From: Flagellimonas aquimarina
GTDB lineage: Bacteria > Bacteroidota > Bacteroidia > Flavobacteriales > Flavobacteriaceae
NCBI RefSeq assembly: GCF_003149745.1
Contig: NZ_QGEG01000002.1
Coordinates: 496,001-560,000, forward strand
Reading direction: 5' to 3'
Length of the DNA stretch: 64,000 bases
Part shown: positions 1 through 8,431 of the stretch, in pieces
How the letters are laid out: each line of letters begins with the position of its first letter
Position numbering within the stretch: the stretch's first letter is position 1
Program-made: the position numbers and the translations under genes
The notes under the pieces: model-generated
The model's input: the letters and a program-made list of their open reading frames with translations, nothing else
Told to the model about the DNA's origin: nothing
Databases searched by the model: none

Positions 1-183
1 ATCATAAAGAAAAACTTAGTAAGTTTCATAATAATTGTAAGATTTGATTATTAGTACATGTAACAGCTAGAACGCAAATAACCCTGCATTATTTTTTCAA
101 GGGTTATGTACCCTTGGGCTCTAAGTTCTTCATGTCTTCTCTATTAGTACCCACATAAAACAGTTTCTGGTGGATGATAGGTG

Positions 184-209
184 TACTGATAAACGGGCAT
201 TTTATGGGA
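184..209 (+). promoter_or_regulatory. 26-bp dyad element, copy A
   Basis: The right half matches the family strongly: CGGGCATTTTATGGGA ends at 209. The left half is degenerate (TACT instead of TCCC). It lies 23 bases before copy B in the same orientation. Confidence 0.45.
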
Positions 210-232
210 CTTTTTGGGCAGAAGGAGTAGAT

Positions 233-258
233 TCCCAAAAAATGTTCGTTTTAAGGGA
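233..258 (+). promoter_or_regulatory. 26-bp dyad element, copy B (TCCC-N18-GGGA)
   Basis: Both outer arms are perfect (TCCC at 233-236, GGGA at 255-258), with AAAA and TTTT blocks placed symmetrically inside and a central G..C pair. This is the most symmetrical member of the family and looks like a binding site for a dimeric regulator. Which gene it serves is not visible in this window. Confidence 0.5.
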
Positions 259-277
259 CTATCCAAAAATTTAGCTT

Positions 278-1762
278 TTAAAGTATATCCTGTATATACT
301 TTTTGATATCGGCATCATCATAGATTTTTTGGATCATATCGGCGTATAACTCTGTAAATCGTTCATTTTTAGTAAGATTGCCAAAAAGAGTTTCCTGTTT
401 GATAAATGCCAGACTGTCGGTTTCGGTTCGTTTGGCCGCTTGGTGCAGTTCCCCACTCAAGGCATCAATAATTTCAAGGGGTTGTTGATTTTTGTTGATT
501 CCTTTATCGCTGTAATAACACCAAGCGGCAATTACCAATGTTGCATATTTAATACTTCCTCCCCGGGTCACATTTTCTTGGATGGTAGGGAGTAAAAATT
601 TTGGCACTTTGGCAGAGCTTTCCGAACAAATACGGCTTACGGAATCCTTTATATTCGGATTGGCAAATCGCTCGATCAAACTGTCTTTGTACTCTTCTAA
701 ATCAATACCTTCTACTTCGTCCAGAGCAGGGGTGGCTTCCTTATCCATAAATGCTCTCAAATAGATAACAAAAGTTTCGTCTTCCATGCAGGCGTTTATG
801 GTTTGGTGCCCGTGAATAGCACCCAATATACCCAATACAGAATGGCCCGCATTGAGTAAGCGGAGTTTCATTTTTTCATAGGGTTTCACATCAGGAACAA
901 ATTGCACACCCACCTTTTCGAATTCAGGCCGACCATTTGAAAATTTATCTTCCACGACCCATTGTATGAATGGTTCACAAGTTACCGGCCATTCATCTTT
1001 TATTCCGTAGGTCTTTTCCAAATAATCGATATCGGCCTGGGTCGTAACGGGTGTTATCCTGTCTACCATACTATTGGGAAAACATACCTCCCGTTCAATC
1101 CAATGGGCCAAAGCCGCATCCTGTCTCTGAGCAAATGATAGTAACATGTTACGTGCAACATCACCATTATGCTGAATATTATCGCAAGACATGACGGTGA
1201 ATCCCGGCAGTGCCATTTCACGACGTTTTTTTAGAGCGCCCGTTAAGAACCCATATATTGTTTTTGGGCTGTCGGAATGTTTCAAATCGTGTTGGATATC
1301 AGGATTCTCAAAGTCAAATTCTCCTGTCGATGGATTAAAATTATAGCCCCCTTCGGTAATAGTCAGAGAGACAATTTTGGTTGACGGGTCCGCCAAGCGC
1401 TCTATGACGGGTACGGGGTTATCGACACCTAGTTCGAAATCGATTATTGAACCTATTATCCGGGGTTCTATTTTCCCATCTGGATGTTTCACCAGAACCG
1501 TGTATAAATGATCTTGCTTTTTTAGAACCTCATATATTTTTTGATCACCTTTCCGCAAACCAACACCACAAATACCCCATTCAGGAGCCTTAAATTTTTC
1601 TTGGAGCTGATGTGTATAAAACGCTTGGTGCGTCCGATGAAAACCTCCGACACCGATATGGACTATTCCAACCTTATGAGAACTGCGATCAAATGTCGGG
1701 ACAGGAATACGGTCGGCAAGCTGATTCAAATTCTTTTGATTAAGTATCACAGTATTTTTCAT
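278..1762 (-). CDS. Mannitol 2-dehydrogenase-family polyol/hexuronate oxidoreductase
   Basis: This is a 494-residue protein of the long-chain mannitol dehydrogenase family (mannitol 2-dehydrogenase, fructuronate and tagaturonate reductases), about the length of characterised mannitol 2-dehydrogenases. Near the N-terminus it has the NAD-binding stretch IVHIGVGGFHRTHQ, then SCDNIQ, and the catalytic Lys-Asn-His array in KMKLRLLNAGHSVLG. It should oxidise a sugar alcohol to a ketose, or reduce a keto-hexuronate, in the cytoplasm. I chose ATG at 1762 rather than the upstream ATG at 1804, because 1762 forms a TAATG stop-start overlap with the permease gene before it, implying translational coupling. 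Mannitol is the commonest substrate for marine flavobacteria feeding on brown algae, but the exact substrate cannot be read from sequence. Confidence 0.85.
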   Translation of the reverse strand: MKNTVILNQKNLNQLADRIPVPTFDRSSHKVGIVHIGVGGFHRTHQAFYTHQLQEKFKAPEWGICGVGLRKGDQKIYEVLKKQDHLYTVLVKHPDGKIEPRIIGSIIDFELGVDNPVPVIERLADPSTKIVSLTITEGGYNFNPSTGEFDFENPDIQHDLKHSDSPKTIYGFLTGALKKRREMALPGFTVMSCDNIQHNGDVARNMLLSFAQRQDAALAHWIEREVCFPNSMVDRITPVTTQADIDYLEKTYGIKDEWPVTCEPFIQWVVEDKFSNGRPEFEKVGVQFVPDVKPYEKMKLRLLNAGHSVLGILGAIHGHQTINACMEDETFVIYLRAFMDKEATPALDEVEGIDLEEYKDSLIERFANPNIKDSVSRICSESSAKVPKFLLPTIQENVTRGGSIKYATLVIAAWCYYSDKGINKNQQPLEIIDALSGELHQAAKRTETDSLAFIKQETLFGNLTKNERFTELYADMIQKIYDDADIKKYIQDIL

Positions 1763-3483
1763 TAGTGCTCTTCTTTTTTTGGTTTTCCACGTTGTAAAGC
1801 CCAATAGGCCGTTATGAAATAAATCAATGTACTGATAAAGGCATATCTATAGAATATTTCACGATTTTCTACATACCCACTTTCCGTGGCACTACCGAAC
1901 ATGACATTACAGGCCAAAATCAAGGTAATAACCAAAACCGTAATCGCTATGATTTTTAATCCTTTGGAGAATAAAGATTTATCCTTGGAAATAATCGGCT
2001 CATTAGTTGCCTGCTGTTCTTGAAATCGCTCGATCGAATCCTTCCGAAGTTCTTCTTCTTTTGCTTCCACTGGATATTTTCGTTTCGCCCCATAACGAGA
2101 CGCGAGCACCGTATACACCAAGATGGTAAAAATCCACGTCGGGATAAAGAGATAAAAGAAAGACATTATAAGGAGCGCATTCAAGCCAAAACCGAAGACC
2201 AAGCCCAAGGCCCAAGAGGCAACGGCAGGCATACTAAAAGTCAACTTGCGATACGAAGACCAATAGCGCGTAAAGCCAATTCTAGGGAAAATTTGATGTT
2301 CTGCAAATACAATCGCCCCCACAGGAACCACAAGTAACCCTGCATAGGTCAACAACGGCAGTATTTGTGAAAAAACGAAAGGAAAGCATGCTATCGCTAT
2401 GGTTATCAAACCGACTGTTAATGTAGTTCCTCGCCGTGAATGGTTATAAAAGATGGCCTGTGCCGCCAAACCTGCCCGATACAGGTTAGTTATGGCAGTA
2501 GTCCATCCTGCAACGATTACAATTACAAATCCAGACCAGCCCAACGCATAGTAGGCAACATCGCCCGGGTCGAGTTCTACAATGGATTTTCCTAAAATCA
2601 CTGCTGCTCCTGCACCCATAATACCCGCGGCGATCCATGCAACATAATGACCGAACATCATTCCCGTACTCGTGGCCAGCCCATAAATTTTCTTTTTCGC
2701 GAAGCGCAACAGGGCCATATCGATTAAGCCGAAATGTGTAATGGTATTGGCCGCCCAGGCGAACCCGATTACCTCGACCAAGCCGATGCCAGGTTCTCCG
2801 TTACTGTCGATTCCCGTCCATATCGATTGATTGCCCAGTATAATAAAATCATTCCATCCACTCGGTGAAGTCTTATCCAACACGTCTAGGGATAAGGCAG
2901 GTAAAAGTACCATAGCCCCGCTGGTAAACATTACGAAAAGCCAAGGTGCGCAAATACCCGAAAATTCGGAAACGGCATTAAATCCATACATTGCTATTGA
3001 AACCACCACTATACCAACAACGAATACAATTAAAATAAACCAAAGATTGGTTGGATACCAGTTCAGTTGGGCAGGAATGTCAAATGCAAAACGGACAGCA
3101 GTAGCCGATACGGTAACCATAGCTGCAGATATTACCGAAAATATGATCACATTGGCCCAATTATAGAGCTTGGTCATCGAATCGCCCGCAATCTTATTGA
3201 GATAGGTATAGAGACTCAGTCGCGTATCGACCGCAATGGGGGAAGTGATGAAGGTCCAACTCAGAACGGCCAACACATTGCCGATCAACAGTCCTAATAA
3301 AATGTCCATTGTTTTCGCTCCTAAGGCGACAAATGTGGCTCCGATGACAAACTCGGTGGCGGCCACATGCTCGGCGGCATATAGTCCGGCAAAATGGGTC
3401 CAATCATGTAATTTATGTTTGGCAACGGGTAATTGTTCTTCTTCAAGGTTTTCGAACTGTTGAAAATCGTTGGTTGTGTTCAT
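1762..3483 (-). CDS. NCS1-type (purine-cytosine permease-like) transporter
   Basis: This is a 573-residue polytopic membrane protein with about twelve hydrophobic segments. It begins with a soluble N-terminus, then the HDWTHFAGLYAAEH region, and has the NCS1-like segment GNVLAVLSWTFITSPIAV around residues 88-105. It resembles the cytosine/purine/hydantoin permease superfamily. It is the first gene of a two-gene minus-strand operon, and its stop codon overlaps the start of the polyol dehydrogenase by one base. The likely cargo is therefore the dehydrogenase substrate rather than a nucleobase (inference). The C-terminal third has a charged cytoplasmic stretch followed by two more membrane segments. 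Parts of the gene are clearly more G+C rich than the rest of the window: 31 and 32 of 60 bases at 2461-2520 and 2701-2760. Confidence 0.75.
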   Translation of the reverse strand: MNTTNDFQQFENLEEEQLPVAKHKLHDWTHFAGLYAAEHVAATEFVIGATFVALGAKTMDILLGLLIGNVLAVLSWTFITSPIAVDTRLSLYTYLNKIAGDSMTKLYNWANVIIFSVISAAMVTVSATAVRFAFDIPAQLNWYPTNLWFILIVFVVGIVVVSIAMYGFNAVSEFSGICAPWLFVMFTSGAMVLLPALSLDVLDKTSPSGWNDFIILGNQSIWTGIDSNGEPGIGLVEVIGFAWAANTITHFGLIDMALLRFAKKKIYGLATSTGMMFGHYVAWIAAGIMGAGAAVILGKSIVELDPGDVAYYALGWSGFVIVIVAGWTTAITNLYRAGLAAQAIFYNHSRRGTTLTVGLITIAIACFPFVFSQILPLLTYAGLLVVPVGAIVFAEHQIFPRIGFTRYWSSYRKLTFSMPAVASWALGLVFGFGLNALLIMSFFYLFIPTWIFTILVYTVLASRYGAKRKYPVEAKEEELRKDSIERFQEQQATNEPIISKDKSLFSKGLKIIAITVLVITLILACNVMFGSATESGYVENREIFYRYAFISTLIYFITAYWALQRGKPKKEEH

Positions 3484-3652
3484 ATTTAAGTTGGCGTTGG
3501 GAATTGGATTCTCGTGAATCTTTATTAGTTCGATTTTATTACTAATTACAATCGATTTTTATTCTTACAATACAATGTTAGAAAATAAACATAGACCATT
3601 TTCCTGGTATAAAAATCATCGTAAATTAACATTTTTTAAGTAAAATCAATTG

Positions 3653-3678
3653 TCCCCCAATACGGCCATTTTATGGGA
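3653..3678 (+). promoter_or_regulatory. 26-bp dyad element, copy C (TCCC-N18-GGGA)
   Basis: Perfect outer arms TCCC (3653-3656) and GGGA (3675-3678), with exactly the 18-base spacing of copy B. The core CGGCCATTTTATGGGA is nearly the same as in copy A. It lies about 530 bp upstream of the FtsX-type permease start. Confidence 0.55.
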
Positions 3679-3738
3679 TAATGCATCGATAGTGAATTTT
3701 CTCTTGCTATTGTGTCCTATTCTTGGTCTCTTTTTGTA

Positions 3739-3764
3739 TTCTTGTTAATTCACCTTTTACAGGA
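3739..3764 (+). promoter_or_regulatory. 26-bp dyad element, copy D (degenerate)
   Basis: Only the right half is convincing: C-TTTT-AC-AGGA ends at 3764. An AGGACA here also pairs with a TGTCCT at about 3713. Weak member of the family. Confidence 0.3.
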
Positions 3765-3925
3765 CAATCCAATTACATTTAATCCACCGTTTTAGGTCAT
3801 TAAATGGCTTTTTCGGTGAATTTTAAGAAAGTTTAGAAATAGGTATGGCAAATTGAACTTTTATAATAGGCAATTAAAGTCAAGAAAAACCTGGGATTAA
3901 TTATCTCACAACCATAAGCAGATTG

Positions 3926-3951
3926 TTTCGAAAAACGTTCATTTTAAGATA
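3926..3951 (+). promoter_or_regulatory. 26-bp dyad element, copy E
   Basis: The inner part fits the family well: AAAA, then CG, two bases, CA, then TTTT at the expected positions, as in copies A-C. The outer arms are diverged (TTTC and GATA). It is the copy nearest to the FtsX-type gene. Confidence 0.4.
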
Positions 3952-4208
3952 CTCCGGCCATCATGATATATTAAAAATGCATTCCTTTTATTTAATCCTA
4001 CCCGAATGACGTATAAATAATGGACACTTCCTGTACAGATATTTTACAGTTTTGAGAATCGGTTTCAACCAATAATTTTGTAATAAATTGATATTAAATT
4101 AGTTATAAAAAATGGCATGCTTATAGTTATAGGAATCGTACGATCCCTATAATTTTTCGAAGGATAATCACCTTTTTTGGAAGGTACCACTAGTCAAAAA
4201 CGAGAACC

Positions 4209-6602
4209 ATGCTCAAAAACTATCTAAAAATCGCTTGGCGAAATCTGAAACGCAATAAAGGCTATTCCGTTATCAATATTGGTGGTTTGGCGGTTGGAAT
4301 AATGGTAGTAATGCTTATTGGGCTTTGGATTACAGCTGAACTCTCTTTTAATACATATCACAACAATTATGAACGCATAGCTCAAGTATGGCAGCACCAA
4401 ACAAATAGTGGCAAAAGGGTAACTCAAAATTCAATTCCTGCTCCTATGGGGCCAGAATTGGAGAATAGCTTTGGAGGTAATTTTGAGCATGTAGTCATGT
4501 CCTCTTTCACTTGGGAGCATATCCTTTCAAAAGATGACAAAAAGCTTACGGAAAAAGGAAACTATATGGATGTGGGCGCTCCAGAAATGCTTTCCTTAAA
4601 AATGTTGCAAGGTAGCCGTGATGGTTTGAAAAAACTTAATTCTATTCTTCTTTCAGAATCGCTCGCAAACTCTTTTTTTGGAAATCAAGACCCGATTGGA
4701 AAAGTAGTAGAAGTAGATAATGAACTTAATGTTGTAGTAACCGGAGTGTACGAAGATTTGCCCATTAGTTCAGAGTTTTCAGACATTATGTTCATTGCAC
4801 CTTGGAAGCTTTATACATCATCTGTTGATTGGGTCAAATCAGCAATCGAGAATCCACGATGGGATGACAACTCCTATCAACTGTATGTTCAAGTTGCCGC
4901 CAATACGAACTTCGAAACGGTTAACAGAAAAATCAAGAATATCAAATATGATAAACTAGACGCATCGCAAAAAGCTCTAAAGACTGAAATCTTTCTTCAT
5001 CCTATGGCCGACTGGCATTTGAAATCCTCTTGGAAAAACGGTGTTCAGACAGGTGGCTTCATACGTTACGTCTGGTTGTTCGGTATTATCGGCTTTTTTA
5101 TCCTTTTACTGGCATGTGTAAATTTTATGAACCTGAGTACCGCGAATTCCGTTAAAAGAAATATAGAAATAGGTATACGAAAGTCTTTGGGTTCGAACAA
5201 AGGGCAATTAGTCAATCAGTTTTTGAGCGAGTCCATTGTTGTCGTTTTCATATCATTCTGTGTGGCTCTTTTAATGGTTTTGATCGTTCTTCCGTTTTTT
5301 AATCAATTGGCCGGTAAACAGATAGTGTTCCCCTACAATAATTTTGTGTTTTGGCTAATATGTCTATCAAGCATACTGTTGGTTGGGCTTTTGGCCGGAA
5401 GCTATCCAGCCCTTTATTTGTCTTCTTTCAAACCTGTCAAAGTATTGAAGGGAAGTTTTAAGGCAGGTCGTTCCGTATCGGCTTTTAGAAAAGTCCTTGT
5501 GGTATGGCAATTTACGGTTTCTGTGATTCTCATTGTTGGCACTATAGTCGTCAGGGAACAGATTGAACATTCAAAAGAACGACCGCTGGGTTACGATAAA
5601 GAAGGGCTGATCATAATGGAAATCTCGACTTCTGACTATGAGGGTAAGTACAATTTGCTGCGAAACGAATTAAAGAACCGGAATGCAATCGTGGAAATGT
5701 CGGAATCGTCAAGTCCTCTTACGGCTGCATTCAACAGCAATGATGGATTTTCGTGGGAGGGAAAAGACCCAGGCTTCAATGCTGAATTTGCTAATTTTTA
5801 CATCACGCATGACTACGGAAAGACAGTAGATTGGGAAATTGTTGAAGGACGAGACTTTTCGAGAGAATTTTCAACTGATTCTACAGCCTACATTATCAAT
5901 GAGGCCGCCGTAAAGTATATGGGTCTTGAGAACCCTGTTGGTAAAATAATCAAGTGGGGCAATAGCGAACATAAGATAATTGGTGTTGTGAGGAATATGC
6001 TATCGGAATCGCCTTACGAATCGGTCAAACATGCCATCTATATGATAGACTACGTTTACAATGCAAATTATATTGAATTAAAGTTGAATCCGGACAAGAG
6101 CGCATCCGAAGCGTTGGCAATTGTTAAAGATGTGTTTACGGAATATGTGCCAGCAGTCCCTTTTGAATATCAATTTGTAAATCAAAACTACGCTAAGAAA
6201 TTTGCCGAAATGGAACGCATCGGAAAACTCTCGGGGATTTTTTCTTTACTAGCAATTTTTATCAGCTGTTTGGGTCTCATCGGTCTTGCATCCTTTATGG
6301 CAGAACAACGCACAAAAGAAATCGGTATACGTAAAGTGCTAGGTGCATCGGTTATGAATTTATGGGCTATGCTTTCCAAAGACTTTATCGGTTTAGTCCT
6401 GATATCGGTTTTAGTAGCTACTCCAATCGCTTGGTACTTTATGGGCCAATGGTTAGAAAGTTATGCGTATCGAATAGAAATAAGTTGGTGGATTTTTGCT
6501 ATTGCCGGAATGTCCGCTTTCATTATAACCGTACTGACCGTAAGTTTCCAAGTGATTCGGGCCGCCATTTCTGACCCTGTGAAAAGTTTACGGACAGAGT
6601 AG
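4209..6602 (+). CDS. ABC transporter permease of the FtsX/MacB type
   Basis: This 797-residue protein is built as two half-units. An N-terminal membrane segment (about residues 20-42) is followed by a MacB-like periplasmic domain and a three-helix FtsX block (about 285-400). A further membrane segment (about 430-450), a second periplasmic domain and a C-terminal FtsX block (about 675-785) follow. The start (MLKNYLKIAWRNLKRNKGYS) and the motifs IGIRKSLGS and IGIRKVLGAS are typical of the roughly 800-residue permeases abundant in Bacteroidota. No ATPase subunit is encoded nearby, so its partner must be elsewhere. Such systems usually act in mechanotransmission or export rather than import. The gene stands alone between long intergenic regions carrying the dyad elements, which suggests dedicated regulation. 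Confidence 0.88.
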   Translation: MLKNYLKIAWRNLKRNKGYSVINIGGLAVGIMVVMLIGLWITAELSFNTYHNNYERIAQVWQHQTNSGKRVTQNSIPAPMGPELENSFGGNFEHVVMSSFTWEHILSKDDKKLTEKGNYMDVGAPEMLSLKMLQGSRDGLKKLNSILLSESLANSFFGNQDPIGKVVEVDNELNVVVTGVYEDLPISSEFSDIMFIAPWKLYTSSVDWVKSAIENPRWDDNSYQLYVQVAANTNFETVNRKIKNIKYDKLDASQKALKTEIFLHPMADWHLKSSWKNGVQTGGFIRYVWLFGIIGFFILLLACVNFMNLSTANSVKRNIEIGIRKSLGSNKGQLVNQFLSESIVVVFISFCVALLMVLIVLPFFNQLAGKQIVFPYNNFVFWLICLSSILLVGLLAGSYPALYLSSFKPVKVLKGSFKAGRSVSAFRKVLVVWQFTVSVILIVGTIVVREQIEHSKERPLGYDKEGLIIMEISTSDYEGKYNLLRNELKNRNAIVEMSESSSPLTAAFNSNDGFSWEGKDPGFNAEFANFYITHDYGKTVDWEIVEGRDFSREFSTDSTAYIINEAAVKYMGLENPVGKIIKWGNSEHKIIGVVRNMLSESPYESVKHAIYMIDYVYNANYIELKLNPDKSASEALAIVKDVFTEYVPAVPFEYQFVNQNYAKKFAEMERIGKLSGIFSLLAIFISCLGLIGLASFMAEQRTKEIGIRKVLGASVMNLWAMLSKDFIGLVLISVLVATPIAWYFMGQWLESYAYRIEISWWIFAIAGMSAFIITVLTVSFQVIRAAISDPVKSLRTE

Positions 6603-6628
6603 TATCCTATAACGGCCACTTTACAATA
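6603..6628 (+). promoter_or_regulatory. 26-bp dyad element, copy G, at the FtsX stop codon
   Basis: It begins at the last base of the FtsX-type gene's stop region and keeps the core CGGCCA-CTTT with degenerate arms (TATC, AATA). Its placement just after the gene suggests it belongs to the next transcription unit or is a relic. Confidence 0.3.
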
Positions 6629-7157
6629 CCAATTGGAAAAAACAGCGAAGTCTCATCAATTGTTGAGTTATTCAATAACCTAGCAATAACTCAAGAAGTC
6701 TATGCTTAATCCCCTAACAAATTAAGGCGGTCAATTAACTTAAGGAATTCATCCTTTTTGTTTTTACTCACCATGTCTTATGATTTTTAGTTTAACTGAG
6801 CAGATTTTACTTTAGGCAATTTCCACAACCCTTTGTACCGCTTAAATTGGGCTTTAAGAGGATAGAAAAATTAGGGTATAAAGTTTGTTTGTTTTTTGAA
6901 GCAAATCTCCAGAGAATTCTATATATGTCTCGAAAAGAACACCTGTCCCTTATACTTGAATCTCAACTTTGTTGGACTTTGGCCTTTATAAGTTCCTAGG
7001 CATTTTCATTAAAAAAAAGTAAGAGTATATCGGGGCTTATATTTTATTATAAAACAGCTCAGATTGGTATGCCTGCAAACCGAAAATTGGTTTGCAGCAT
7101 GCACGTTAATTTAACTTTATTTTATGATAAGTTAATAATCTCTATTCTGTAGAATCC
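6629..7157. other. Intergenic region before the M14 carboxypeptidase
   Basis: No coding frame is supported. A perfect 10-bp inverted repeat (TTGAGTTATT at 6663-6672, AATAACTCAA at 6685-6694) lies about 60 bp after the FtsX-type gene. It lacks a T-run, so I do not call it a terminator. A second perfect dyad is listed at 7073-7097. The rest is A+T-rich sequence that presumably includes the promoter of the M14-SusC-SusD unit. Confidence 0.5.
7073..7097. promoter_or_regulatory. Perfect 9-bp inverted repeat upstream of the peptide-utilisation operon
   Basis: CTGCAAACC (7073-7081) and GGTTTGCAG (7089-7097) are exact reverse complements separated by seven bases. The site is about 60-70 bp before the first gene and has no T-run, so it is either an operator or a hairpin in the leader. 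Confidence 0.4.
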
Positions 7158-7169
7158 ATGCTGAGCCTC

Positions 7170-8411
7170 ATGCGATTAAAAAGATCCATCACAGTTTTTG
7201 CTATTATGGCAATGGTCTTTTCCTGCTCAAGTTCCCACAAGGTAAAGTTTCCAAATGAAGTCGACACAAAAAACAAAAACATAGGTTTCCAGAACAAAAA
7301 GATTTTACATTTTTCAGAATTTGGAATTTACATCAGTAATGATTTCGAGGGAGCAAGACTCAATAAAATAAGCAGTTTAAATGACAGTACCTTGCTATTG
7401 GAAGTTCTACCTGAAAACACTCCAATAAATAACAGCGCATATTTTGCTTTCAAAACTTGGGCCAGTAACGAAAAAGAAGTTTATTTTCAGTTTAATTACC
7501 CTAAAGGGTACAAGCACAGGTATGTTCCAAAATACAAAACAGCGGACAAGTCATGGGTGCAGGCAGATTCTACAATATTCTCATTAAAGGATACCACCGC
7601 CATACTCAAGTTCAATGTAATAAAAGACACTACACTTATTGCGGCCCAAGAAGTGCAGACATCTCAAGATGTTAAGGATTGGTATACCGGGCTTACCAAA
7701 AAAAATGAATCTATAACACAGCTAAAAAATATTGGAAAAACCCATTTTGGAAGGGATATTCCAATGCTTGATATCTATTCTGGATCTAAAGCCAATAAAG
7801 ATATTATTGTGCTACTTACTCGTCAACACCCGCCTGAAGTAACGGGGTATTTTGCTTTTCAAAGTTTTTTGGAGACCATTCTACAAAGCGGAGAACTTAG
7901 AGATAACTTCCTTAAAAATTATAGAGTCATTGCTTTTCCATTGATGAATCCAGATGGGGTGGATCTTGGACATTGGCGGCATAATGGTAAAGGCGTGGAC
8001 CTTAACAGGGATTGGGGAAGGTATAGACAACCAGAGGTTTTGGCCGTAACTAAACAGATAGAGAGTATTGTTAAAGAAGAACATGTTAAAGTACTATTGG
8101 GATTGGATTTTCATTCCACTTGGAAAGATGTTTTTTATACCAACGTGCAAAGGGAAAATACGAACCTCCCAAATTTTATTGAAAATTGGTTTTCTGGCCT
8201 AGAAGCGGGTATCCCAGATTATGTTGTGAATGAAAAAAGTGCCACAAGTACAAAACCTGTATCCAAAGGGTGGTTTTTAAAAAGACATAACGCTGTTGGA
8301 ATAACCTATGAGATAGGGGATGAGACCCCAAGAGATTTTATAACACTTAAAGGAAAAGTATCTGCCTATGAAATGATGAAACTATTAACAGAACAACAAC
8401 TAAATAAATAA
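7170..8411 (+). CDS. M14-family zinc carboxypeptidase-like lipoprotein
   Basis: This is a secreted zinc carboxypeptidase-like protein. ATG at 7170 gives a short basic start, a hydrophobic stretch and the lipobox MVFSC; an ATG at 7158 would add four residues. The N-terminal half is probably a beta-sandwich. The catalytic half has the zinc ligands His and Glu in RQHPPEVTG (about residue 220), the substrate-binding Asn-Arg in DLNRDW, the third zinc His in GLDFHST and the general-base Glu in TYEIGDE, all in the order expected of M14 enzymes. It is followed after 20 bases by SusC and then SusD, so it probably trims peptides at the cell surface before uptake. The exact peptide is unknown. Confidence 0.85.
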   Translation: MRLKRSITVFAIMAMVFSCSSSHKVKFPNEVDTKNKNIGFQNKKILHFSEFGIYISNDFEGARLNKISSLNDSTLLLEVLPENTPINNSAYFAFKTWASNEKEVYFQFNYPKGYKHRYVPKYKTADKSWVQADSTIFSLKDTTAILKFNVIKDTTLIAAQEVQTSQDVKDWYTGLTKKNESITQLKNIGKTHFGRDIPMLDIYSGSKANKDIIVLLTRQHPPEVTGYFAFQSFLETILQSGELRDNFLKNYRVIAFPLMNPDGVDLGHWRHNGKGVDLNRDWGRYRQPEVLAVTKQIESIVKEEHVKVLLGLDFHSTWKDVFYTNVQRENTNLPNFIENWFSGLEAGIPDYVVNEKSATSTKPVSKGWFLKRHNAVGITYEIGDETPRDFITLKGKVSAYEMMKLLTEQQLNK

Positions 8412-8431
8412 CTATCTAATTACTAAATTTT

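Larger units (their letters stand above)
1..277. other. Intergenic region left of the polyol dehydrogenase
   Basis: No coding frame of useful length is visible. The stretch lies downstream of the minus-strand dehydrogenase gene and contains two members of the 26-bp dyad family (184-209 and 233-258). These are otherwise found around the FtsX-type permease gene, so another gene of that type may lie beyond the left edge. That is inference only. Confidence 0.5.
3484..4208. other. Long divergent intergenic region with dyad elements
   Basis: This is 725 bp between the minus-strand permease start and the plus-strand FtsX-type gene, with no credible coding frame. It holds three members of the 26-bp dyad family (3653-3678, 3739-3764, 3926-3951) and a weak further half-site near 3774-3799. 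All are oriented the same way. The sequence from about 3960 to 4208 is A+T rich and presumably carries the promoter of the FtsX-type gene, but I cannot place it. Confidence 0.6.

Noticed and set aside
2020..2337. Plus-strand frame with many Arg and His opposite the permease
   Set aside because: Antisense of transmembrane codons; no start context or homology pattern.
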